DNA of 64,000 bases, from NCBI GenBank assembly GCA_964464755.1, contig CAYXGZ010000006.1, positions 1 through 64,000 on the forward strand. The letters run 5' to 3'. The DNA is from CAYXGZ01 sp964464755 (GTDB lineage Bacteria; Planctomycetota; MHYJ01; JACPRB01). The position numbers and the translations under genes were made by a program. The notes beneath the pieces were generated by a model, which worked only from the letters and a program-made list of their open reading frames with translations, did no database searches and had not been told where the DNA came from. Below, piece after piece: positions 57,544 through 64,000 of the stretch; the stretch's first letter is position 1; each line of letters opens with the position of its first letter.

Positions 57544-60312
57544 ATGCAGGACAACAAGCCCCAGCTGATCGCGGTCATCGTCCTCTGCCTGGTCGCGGGC
57601 TTCATCGTCGCGCCCGCCGACAAGGTCCCGAAGTGGCCGGACTTCCTGAAGACCGCGAAGATCGAGCCCGGCATCGACATCGCGGGCGGCGCCGAGCTGA
57701 CCTACCGCGTCCTCTTCCCCGCCTCGTTCAAGGGCGACAAGAAGGCGGAGTGCCAGAAGGTCACCGACGTCCTGGAGAACCGCTTCCGCGCCAAGCAAGG
57801 CGTGCTCCAGGAGCCGCGCTTCACCGTCCGCGGCGAGGACCAGGTCACCCTCCAGATGCCCGGCATCGACCGGGACCGGCTCGAGGACTACAAGCGCCTC
57901 GTGACGACCATCGGCCGCCTCGAGCTCAAGGAGGTCGCCAGCAAGGAGATCCACGAGCAGTACAACGCCAGCGGGCAGGTGCCCGCGGGCTTCGAGGCCT
58001 ACCGCACCGAGCGGCAGGAGCCCGAGCGCTACCCCTGGATCAAGGACTACACGATCGTCCACCAGGAGTCCGTGATCACCGGCGAGGACATCGCCCACGC
58101 CCAGCCCGAGGTCAACCCCGAGTCCGTGATGTCGGGCGCGCCCTCCTACGTGATCCACTTCGAGCTGAAGCCCGACGGCGCCCGCAAGTTCGACCTGGCC
58201 GCCGACCGCCTCTACAAGCAGGAGCCCAAGGGCAAGATCGCCATCATCATCGACCACACGCTGAAGGCGGCCCCCGCGGTCCAGACCGACCGCTTCAACG
58301 GCAAGGGCCAGATCACCGGGAACTACGACCACGACGGCGCGTCGGAGCTCGCGTTCATCCTCAAGAGCGGATCGCTGCCCTTCGGCATCGGCCGCCTGGC
58401 GCCCGGCGGGAAGCAGATCGACAAGGAGCCCGAGGAGGAGAACTTCGTCGGCCCCTCGCTCGGCCAGGACTCCATCCAGCGCGGCATCTGGGCCTCGCTG
58501 ATCTCGGCCCTCGGCGTCGCGATCTTCATGATCGCGTTCTACCGCCTCGCGGGCCTCATCTCGATCATCGGCCTCGCCATCAACCTCCTGTTCCTGCTCG
58601 CGGCGATGTCCATCTTCGGCGCCACCCTGACCCTGCCCGGCCTCGCGGGCCTCGCGCTGACCATCGGCATGGCCGTGGACGCGAACATCCTGATCTACGA
58701 GCGCATCCGCGAGGAGGTCGCCCGCGGCCGCTCGGCGGTCCAGGCCTTCGAGGCCGGCTACGAGCGGGCCTTCACGACGATCGTCGACTCCAACATCACG
58801 ACGCTGATCATCGGCCTCGTGCTGTACTGGTTCGGCACCGGCCCCGTGAAGGGCTTCGCCGTGACCATGAGCCTCGGCATCCTCACGACGCTCGTCAGCG
58901 TCCTGTGGTGCTCGCGGGTCTTCCTCCGCCTCCTGGTCGACGGCGGCACGATCCGCGACTGGAAGATGGGGTCCTTCCGGCTGCCGACGCTCGACTTCGT
59001 CAAGCCGATGCGGATCTGCCTCGGCGTCTCCACCCTGATGGTCGTGCTCTGCCTGTTCGTGTTCTTCTCGCGCGGCGACAAGCAGTACGGCACGGACTTC
59101 AAGGGCGGCACGCGGATGCACTTCGCGTTCGCGGACGAGCAGACCATCGACGACGTGCGCAAGGCGATCTCCGGGATCTCCACCGTGGTCGACGGCAAGA
59201 ACGTCGCCAAGTACTCGGACGCCGAGATCCAGATCATCGCCGAGGCGGGCCAGGGCCTGGCCGCCGTGTCCAAGATCGGCAACAAGACCGCCCGCGAGTT
59301 CCAGATGCGGACGGCCTCCTTCGACGAGTCCGGCCTGCGCCGCGACCTCCAGGAGGTCTTCAAGGGCAAGCTGAGCCACGAGCCCTTCGAGGAGCTCCGC
59401 GACCTGCCCGCCAACGACCGCGCCTTCGGCGGCCGGGGCCAGGGCCCCACCGGGCTCCTCGTCCACTTCCGCGCGGAGAAGTTCGACCTCGCCGCGCTCG
59501 ACAAGGCCCTCGGCGAGCGCCTCAAGGGCGTGCTCGAAAAGGACGAGGCCGACGGGCGCCCCTGCTACAAGCTCGAGGAGCGGCCGGCCCCCGCGGGCGC
59601 CAAGGAAGTCCTCCTGACGATCTCCCGGCCCGACGCCGACGCGCCGGACGGCCGCCTCATGCAGGTCCGGGAGGTGATCCGCAAGCTGGGCAAGGACGGG
59701 GCCGTCACGATCTCCAAGGACCCCTTCGTCTCCGTCGAGAAGATCGGGCCCGCCGTCGCCGGCGAGCTGCGCGATGCGACCTTCTGGGCCATGATCTGGT
59801 CCTGGGCCCTGATGATCCTGTACGTCGCGGTCCGCTTCAACCGCGTCGCCTACGGCGTGGCGGCGGTCCTTGCGCTGGTCCACGACGCCATCATCGCCCT
59901 CGGCTTCACGTCCATCGTGGGCTGGCTGGTCCCGGAGACCTGGGGCGTCAGCTTCGAGATGAACCTGAACACGCTCGCGGCGATCCTCACGGTCATCGGC
60001 TACTCGGTCAACGACACGATCGTCATCTTCGACCGGATCCGCGAGAACCTCGGGACGATGAAGAAGGAGTCCTTCGGCGAGATCATCAACGCGAGCATCA
60101 ACGGGACGATGTCCCGCACGATCCTCACCTCGTTCACGGTCTGGCTCACCTGCGTGATCCTGTACGTGTTCACGATGACCTCGGGCGGCGGCATCGCCTC
60201 CTTCGCGTTCCCGATGCTCATGGGCGTCTTCGCGGGCACCTACTCGACCGTCTACATCGCGGCCCCGATCCTGATGCTGTGGTTCAAGGGCAACCGCCCG
60301 CAGTCGGCCTGA
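57544..60312 (+). CDS. secDF: SecD-SecF fusion protein
   Basis: A 922-aa fusion of SecD and SecF: SecD with its periplasmic domain and GMAVDANILIYERIREE, and SecF with GYSVNDTIVIFDRIREN. It has two sets of six membrane helices. It uses the proton gradient to pull secreted proteins across the membrane. SecF periplasmic loop is longer than in E. coli (about 180 residues between 522 and 745). GGAG precedes the ATG, and a strong terminator follows. Confidence 0.95.
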   Translation: MQDNKPQLIAVIVLCLVAGFIVAPADKVPKWPDFLKTAKIEPGIDIAGGAELTYRVLFPASFKGDKKAECQKVTDVLENRFRAKQGVLQEPRFTVRGEDQVTLQMPGIDRDRLEDYKRLVTTIGRLELKEVASKEIHEQYNASGQVPAGFEAYRTERQEPERYPWIKDYTIVHQESVITGEDIAHAQPEVNPESVMSGAPSYVIHFELKPDGARKFDLAADRLYKQEPKGKIAIIIDHTLKAAPAVQTDRFNGKGQITGNYDHDGASELAFILKSGSLPFGIGRLAPGGKQIDKEPEEENFVGPSLGQDSIQRGIWASLISALGVAIFMIAFYRLAGLISIIGLAINLLFLLAAMSIFGATLTLPGLAGLALTIGMAVDANILIYERIREEVARGRSAVQAFEAGYERAFTTIVDSNITTLIIGLVLYWFGTGPVKGFAVTMSLGILTTLVSVLWCSRVFLRLLVDGGTIRDWKMGSFRLPTLDFVKPMRICLGVSTLMVVLCLFVFFSRGDKQYGTDFKGGTRMHFAFADEQTIDDVRKAISGISTVVDGKNVAKYSDAEIQIIAEAGQGLAAVSKIGNKTAREFQMRTASFDESGLRRDLQEVFKGKLSHEPFEELRDLPANDRAFGGRGQGPTGLLVHFRAEKFDLAALDKALGERLKGVLEKDEADGRPCYKLEERPAPAGAKEVLLTISRPDADAPDGRLMQVREVIRKLGKDGAVTISKDPFVSVEKIGPAVAGELRDATFWAMIWSWALMILYVAVRFNRVAYGVAAVLALVHDAIIALGFTSIVGWLVPETWGVSFEMNLNTLAAILTVIGYSVNDTIVIFDRIRENLGTMKKESFGEIINASINGTMSRTILTSFTVWLTCVILYVFTMTSGGGIASFAFPMLMGVFAGTYSTVYIAAPILMLWFKGNRPQSA

Positions 60313-60332
60313 TCTTTCCGAGCGACTTTCCC

Positions 60333-60371
60333 GCGGCGGGGACGCATTTCGTCCCCGCCGCTTTTTTTTTT
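60333..60371 (+). terminator. Intrinsic terminator after secDF
   Basis: A perfect 12-bp stem (GCGGCGGGGACG, 60333-60344, with 60350-60361), CATTT loop and ten T residues. Confidence 0.95.
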
Positions 60372-60433
60372 CGAAAGCCGGGTCCCCCGGTTGCCGATGT
60401 AACCCTTGGTCCCGGGTAATCAGGAGAGAGGGT

Positions 60434-61438
60434 ATGAGCTTCAATCCGTCGTCCCCCGTCCCGTCCCCGCGCGGGTTCGCCCGCCGCGCCCTGGAGGTCC
60501 TCATGAGCGGCAAGGTCAAGGTCGCCGTCGCCATCGCCATCCTCGTCGCCCTCGGCTCCGTCGTGGGCTACGACCTGATGCGCGCCAAGCGGACGTCCGA
60601 CACCGCCTCGACGCCGGACGCGTCCGGCCTCGTGGCCATCCCCGAGAACGCCCCCGAGTGCTCCACGCCCGACCTCGAGCGCGCCCTGCGCGACCTCGAG
60701 CGCGGAGGCTCGATCACGTCCGGCAGCGTCCCGGCCCCCACCGCGGCCCCGACGACCGCCCCGGCGCCCGCCCCCACCCTCCCCGGCCCCGAGTTCGCCG
60801 CCCCCGCCGAGGAGTACACCGTGCAGTCCGGCGAGCGCCTCTGCGACATCGCCGAGAAGAAGTACGGCGACGCCAACCTCTGGACGCTCATCGCCAACGC
60901 GAACCCCAAGGTCAACCCGAGCCGCATGCGCGTCGGCCAGAAGCTCGTCATCCCGACCCGCGGCGCCGGCGTCGAGACCGTCTCGGCCGAGCCCGCCGTC
61001 GAGAACGGCGTGAAGACCTACCAGGTCCGCCCCGGCGACGACCTCGGCAAGATCGCCAAGCGCCTCTACGGCTCGAACAGCGCCGAGATCCGCCGCCGCA
61101 TCCACGAGGCCAATCCGGACGCCTTCGACAGCACCGGCGACCACCTCGAGGTCGGCGTCAAGCTCGTCCTCCCCGAGATCGCCTCGCGCCCCGCGCCCCG
61201 CGTCGCCGCCGGCGAGCCCGGGTCCGACCACACGACGCGCAGCGTCGACCCCGCCACGGCGGGCGGCCGCACGCACACCGTGGTCTCCGGCGACAGCCTC
61301 TGGAGCCTCGCCAAGAAGTATAAGGGCTCGCGCTCCCTGAACGCCTTCCTCGGCGAGATCGTCTCCGCCAACCCGGACAAGCTGAAGTCCTCGTCCACCG
61401 CGCTCCGCGCGGGCTGGGTCCTGGCGATCCCCGAGTAG
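60434..61438 (+). CDS. Membrane-anchored triple LysM protein
   Basis: A 334-aa protein with one membrane helix (29-46), a Pro/Ala/Thr linker (about 98-120) and three LysM domains: 127-174, 195-248 and 280-333 (YTVQSGERLCDIAEKKYG and similar). LysM binds N-acetylglucosamine in peptidoglycan. It likely links the inner membrane to the cell wall; no catalytic domain is present. AGGAGAGAGGGT precedes the ATG. Confidence 0.88.
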   Translation: MSFNPSSPVPSPRGFARRALEVLMSGKVKVAVAIAILVALGSVVGYDLMRAKRTSDTASTPDASGLVAIPENAPECSTPDLERALRDLERGGSITSGSVPAPTAAPTTAPAPAPTLPGPEFAAPAEEYTVQSGERLCDIAEKKYGDANLWTLIANANPKVNPSRMRVGQKLVIPTRGAGVETVSAEPAVENGVKTYQVRPGDDLGKIAKRLYGSNSAEIRRRIHEANPDAFDSTGDHLEVGVKLVLPEIASRPAPRVAAGEPGSDHTTRSVDPATAGGRTHTVVSGDSLWSLAKKYKGSRSLNAFLGEIVSANPDKLKSSSTALRAGWVLAIPE

Positions 61439-61454
61439 TCCGACCCGCGATTCC

Positions 61455-61494
61455 GACGGCCTCCCGGCGACCCCGGGAGGCCGTCTCCGTTTCC
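61455..61494 (+). terminator. Terminator-like hairpin after the LysM gene
   Basis: A 13-bp stem (GACGGCCTCCCGG, 61455-61467, with 61473-61485), 5-nt loop, and a weak T-rich tail TCCGTTTCC. Confidence 0.65.
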
Positions 61495-61532
61495 GGCTTG
61501 CGCGGGGCCCGCCACCCCCCGACACTATCCCG

Positions 61533-62057
61533 ATGCCCCTCCGGTTCTCCTGCCCCGCCTGCGCCTACGGGGCCGACGTCCCGGACGAGTACTCCGGCGC
61601 CCCGCTGAGGTGCCCCCAGTGCGGCGCGGCCGGCGGAGCCCCCGCGGCGGCGACCCGCCCCTGCCCCTTCTGCGCCGAGGACATCCGCCCCGCGGCCCGC
61701 GTCTGCCGCCACTGCGGCGAGGTGCTCGACCGCAACCTCGCCATCGCCAAGCAGAAGGAGCGCGTGCGCGAGGTCGAGCGGCGGCGCTCGCTCGTCCTGG
61801 CCGAGGTGCCGGGATCCCGCGCCGCGTTCGTCTGCGCCGTCCTCTCGATCGTCTCCGCCCCCGGCATCCTGCTCGGCGTCCTGCTCGGATCCACGGCGAT
61901 TCTCCTCGGGGCCGCCGCGGTCCGCGACGCGAAGCGCTACCCGGACCTCGAGGGCCTGCAGCGCGCCAAGCTCGCCGTCACGCTCGGCGCCGTCGGCATC
62001 GTCGCGAGCCTGCTCGTGCTCGCCCTCCTCGGGCCCCGCCTCTTCAAGGGGGCCTAG
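61533..62057 (+). CDS. Zinc-ribbon membrane protein
   Basis: A 174-aa protein with two zinc-ribbon elements (C7/C10/C27/C30 and C44/C47/C58/C61) followed by a basic linker and two membrane segments (about 98-122 and 148-170), resembling DUF4190-type proteins. Function unknown; possibly a membrane-bound sensor or scaffold. Its TAG shares one nucleotide with the rhomboid GTG start, so the genes form an operon. Confidence 0.78.
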   Translation: MPLRFSCPACAYGADVPDEYSGAPLRCPQCGAAGGAPAAATRPCPFCAEDIRPAARVCRHCGEVLDRNLAIAKQKERVREVERRRSLVLAEVPGSRAAFVCAVLSIVSAPGILLGVLLGSTAILLGAAAVRDAKRYPDLEGLQRAKLAVTLGAVGIVASLLVLALLGPRLFKGA

Positions 62058-63457
62058 TGTTCTTCGTCCCCGTCGACCGTCGCGTGAACGACCGGATCCC
62101 CTGGGGGATCTACCTCCTGCTCGCCCTGAACGTCCTCTCGTTCATGGTCGTGTACTGGGGCTTCGACGAGTCGGAGGGCGGACGCGTCTCGCGGATCTTC
62201 GACCTGCACGGCGCGAAGGCGTCGGACCTCTCCGCCGCGCGCTGCATCACGCACATGTACCTCCACGCGGGGCCGTTGCACCTCGTGGGCAACCTGCTCT
62301 TCCTCGTCCTATTCGGGATGAACGTCGAGCGGAGGATCGGCGCGCCGCTGACCTTCGTCCTGTACCACCTGTCCGGGCTGGGCGCGGTGCTGCTCTTCGC
62401 GGCCTTCAACCCGGGCAGCGACGTGCCGCTCGTGGGGGCCTCGGGCGCGATCTCGGGGCTCGTCGGGATGTACCTCGTGCTGTTCCGGAACCGGACGGTC
62501 GAGGTGCTCTGGTACGCGGTGGTCGTCGGCGGCATCGTGCGGCTTCCGGTGGTGGTCATCACGGGCTTCTGGGCGGGCCTGGAGGTCCTCCAGGCGCTCC
62601 TGCTGAACCACTTCGCGACGGTGGCCCACTGGGCGCACGTGGGGGGCTTCGTGGCGGGCGCCGGGCTGCTCGCCGTGCTCGTGAAGGCGGGATTCCGGGG
62701 CCATCCGGAGACCGTGCCCCCGCCCGGCGAGGAGCCCCGCCCCGAGGACCGCTTCGAGGAGCTGAACTACATCCCCGTCGCCACCTCGAGGCTGGGCGTC
62801 GACTCCGCCCGGCCCGACACGGCCATCCGCCGGCGCTCCGGCGAGACGAGCTTCCTCGTCGCCAAGTCCTGGGGCCCCGTGACCCGCTCCCAGCGCGCCG
62901 TCCTCGACGAAGTGCTCCCGGGCTCAGGCCCCTTCGCGGTCCCCGCCTGCCTGGCCCGGGGCCTCGCGCCCGCCCAGGCCGAGGACCTGGCCGCGCGACT
63001 CGATCGGGCGGGACTGCCCGTGCTCGTCTACCCCGAGCAGTACCTGCTCGCGCCCGCGCCCCTCGTGATCTCGGAGTCCGCGGAGTCGACCCCGAACGGG
63101 CTGCGCGCCCGGGACGTCACCGGGCGGGTGCTCGAGATCCCTCCGGCGTCGGCCTACCTTCTCGCGGCGGGGACGTTCCGCCGCGACGGGGCCCCGGTTC
63201 GGGTCGTCGATCTCTACGCGACGGACCCCTGGGTCGCGCTGCGCTGGAGCGAGGCGGTGACCGGCGCGCCGGTGATCCCCATCGCGGGCGAGCTGCGGAA
63301 GGCCCTCCCGGCCGCGCCCTCCGCGTCGGCCTTCGACGCGCTGGTCGAGGGACGGCCCCCCGGCCACGAGGCGGAGTCGCTCGCGGAGCTGGACGGGTAC
63401 CACCGCTGGATGCTGCAGGTGTTCGCCGGCGGGAAGTTCCGGACGGGGACGGCCTAG
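62057..63457 (+). CDS. Rhomboid intramembrane serine protease with extended C-terminus
   Basis: A 466-aa protein. The first 215 residues are a six-helix rhomboid: HLVGNLLFLVLFG, catalytic Ser129 in GASGAISG and His194 in HWAHVGGFVAG. The remaining 250 residues are a soluble domain (VLVYPEQYLLAPAPLV, WVALRWSEAV) I do not recognise. The GTG start is preceded by AAGGGGG and overlaps the zinc-ribbon gene stop by one nucleotide. Such rhomboids cleave membrane-protein segments; the target is unknown. Confidence 0.87.
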   Translation: MFFVPVDRRVNDRIPWGIYLLLALNVLSFMVVYWGFDESEGGRVSRIFDLHGAKASDLSAARCITHMYLHAGPLHLVGNLLFLVLFGMNVERRIGAPLTFVLYHLSGLGAVLLFAAFNPGSDVPLVGASGAISGLVGMYLVLFRNRTVEVLWYAVVVGGIVRLPVVVITGFWAGLEVLQALLLNHFATVAHWAHVGGFVAGAGLLAVLVKAGFRGHPETVPPPGEEPRPEDRFEELNYIPVATSRLGVDSARPDTAIRRRSGETSFLVAKSWGPVTRSQRAVLDEVLPGSGPFAVPACLARGLAPAQAEDLAARLDRAGLPVLVYPEQYLLAPAPLVISESAESTPNGLRARDVTGRVLEIPPASAYLLAAGTFRRDGAPVRVVDLYATDPWVALRWSEAVTGAPVIPIAGELRKALPAAPSASAFDALVEGRPPGHEAESLAELDGYHRWMLQVFAGGKFRTGTA

Positions 63458-63675
63458 GACGCGGCGGGCCCGGAGGCCTTGGCAGCCTTCGCCTTCGCGG
63501 CGGCCTTCTTGTCGGCGGCCTCCGCCTTGCGGATCTTGAGGTTCATCGCCTCGATCGCGCAGCAGAGATCGTAGATCCGCTCGTTCATCGCGTCCGCCTC
63601 GTCCTGGAGCTTGAGGTAGCGCTCGATGAGGAGGGTCTTCTCCGCTTCCAGGGCCTTCACGGCCTCGCCGCTCAT
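63454..63675 (-). CDS. Small coiled-coil protein
   Basis: A 73-aa protein, helical over residues 5-50 (VKALEAEKTLLIERYLKLQD), ending in an Ala/Lys-rich tail. No named family. Its stop overlaps the rhomboid stop by 4 nt (convergent). Some codon bias supports coding, but its small size leaves doubt. Confidence 0.6.
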   Translation of the reverse strand: MSGEAVKALEAEKTLLIERYLKLQDEADAMNERIYDLCCAIEAMNLKIRKAEAADKKAAAKAKAAKASGPAAS

Positions 63676-63702
63676 GCCGGCATTCTACCAGACCGCCGAC
63701 GT

Positions 63703-64000
63703 TCAAGGGAGCAGGTCGCGGGTGAAGGCGTCGAAGGGCTCGGCGACCGGCCGGTGGAAGCGGACGCGCATGCGGACGATGTCGGGCGCGCGGTTGGGCA
63801 CCGGAAGGCTCACGCCCCAGGTCTGCACGGTCGGCAGCGGGGCCCAGGGTCCCGGTATCGCCCGGCCGGGGCATCCGCACCAGTCCGGCGGCTCGGGGTT
63901 CGCCCGGCGGAACGCGCGGCCGAAGCGGCCGGACGAGCTCTTGCCGTACACGATGATCTCGGCGTCCGGGGACAGCTCCACGAAGAGGTCGGTCGAGGCG
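63703..64000 (-). CDS. Partial unknown protein, cut by window edge
   Basis: An open reading frame on the minus strand whose 5' end lies beyond the window: codons remain open up to base 64000 (reading ASTDLFVELSPDAEI). The visible 98 residues include DWCGCPG, PEPP and a C-terminal RMRVRFHRPVAEPFDAF. A possible GTG at 63981 could be a start, but the open upstream frame favours a longer gene. No family recognised. Confidence 0.6.
   Translation of the reverse strand, partial: ASTDLFVELSPDAEIIVYGKSSSGRFGRAFRRANPEPPDWCGCPGRAIPGPWAPLPTVQTWGVSLPVPNRAPDIVRMRVRFHRPVAEPFDAFTRDLLP

Noticed and set aside
57433..60540. A 1035-codon minus-strand open frame opposite secDF
   Set aside because: Low-complexity product opposite a clear SecDF; no start signals or domains.

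Overview
The window is a very GC-rich (by eye near 70 %) chromosomal segment of a didermic bacterium, most likely a member of the Planctomycetota. Support: two DUF1549/DUF1553 cytochrome-type proteins (27623-29287, 35797-37386), one followed by a Tat-exported DUF1501 protein; two large membrane Ser/Thr kinases with TPR or beta-propeller sensors; VIT/VWA and TPR secreted proteins; and lipopolysaccharide genes (lpxA, kdsB, heptosyltransferases, WaaP-like kinases), which imply an outer membrane with lipid A and a Kdo/heptose core. Genes are tightly packed, often with 4-nt ATGA or GTGA overlaps, and several promoters sit so close to the start codon that the mRNAs should be leaderless.

Layout. 1-6.5 kb: a decayed initiator-tRNA-like sequence, then a five-gene operon with two WXG100-type miniproteins (WxD variant), a helical 169-aa protein, a 1292-aa membrane FtsK/SpoIIIE-type ATPase and a WD40-like lipoprotein, i.e. 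a type VII secretion-like locus. 6.5-17.7 kb (minus): a long gene series with an esterase, a GGQ release-factor-like protein, two giant paralogous membrane-anchored HExxH metallopeptidases, an HlyD-type adaptor, a toroid-fold lipoprotein and two small proteins. 17.7-23.2 kb: a third HExxH peptidase, a zinc-ribbon/PrsW-like membrane protease, an HTH/pseudo-receiver protein and an SDR. 23.2-29.3 kb (minus): an M16 peptidase pair, kbl, DUF1549/1553. 29.4-35.6 kb (minus): two Ser/Thr kinases flanking lpxA, both with an N-terminal module resembling the c-di-GMP-binding MshEN motif. 35.8-40.3 kb: the DUF1549/DUF1501 pair and a secreted unknown. 40.4-47.3 kb: divergent LPS-core cluster. 47.3-51.3 kb: pyrG with a short upstream ORF and a DUF1844 gene, a PqqB-like MBL hydrolase, an aldo-keto reductase.

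51.3-53.1 kb is clearly different: lower GC and different codon use, a solitary RelA/SpoT-type synthetase and a small unknown gene next to tRNA-Arg(CCT), with 7-nt-period degenerate tandem repeats on both sides. This looks like a small acquired island. 53.1-64 kb returns to host-like composition: a methionine-aminopeptidase-like protein that has lost four of five metal ligands, a PilZ protein, a VIT/VWA protein, yajC-secDF, a LysM protein, a zinc-ribbon membrane protein, a rhomboid protease with a long extension, and a gene cut by the window edge.

The points most worth a second look are the type VII-like operon, the MshEN-like kinases, the RelA/SpoT island with heptamer repeats, the pseudo-MetAP, the pyrG upstream ORF and the tandem double WaaP-like kinase. 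All positions and residue comparisons were read by hand; no database search was possible.
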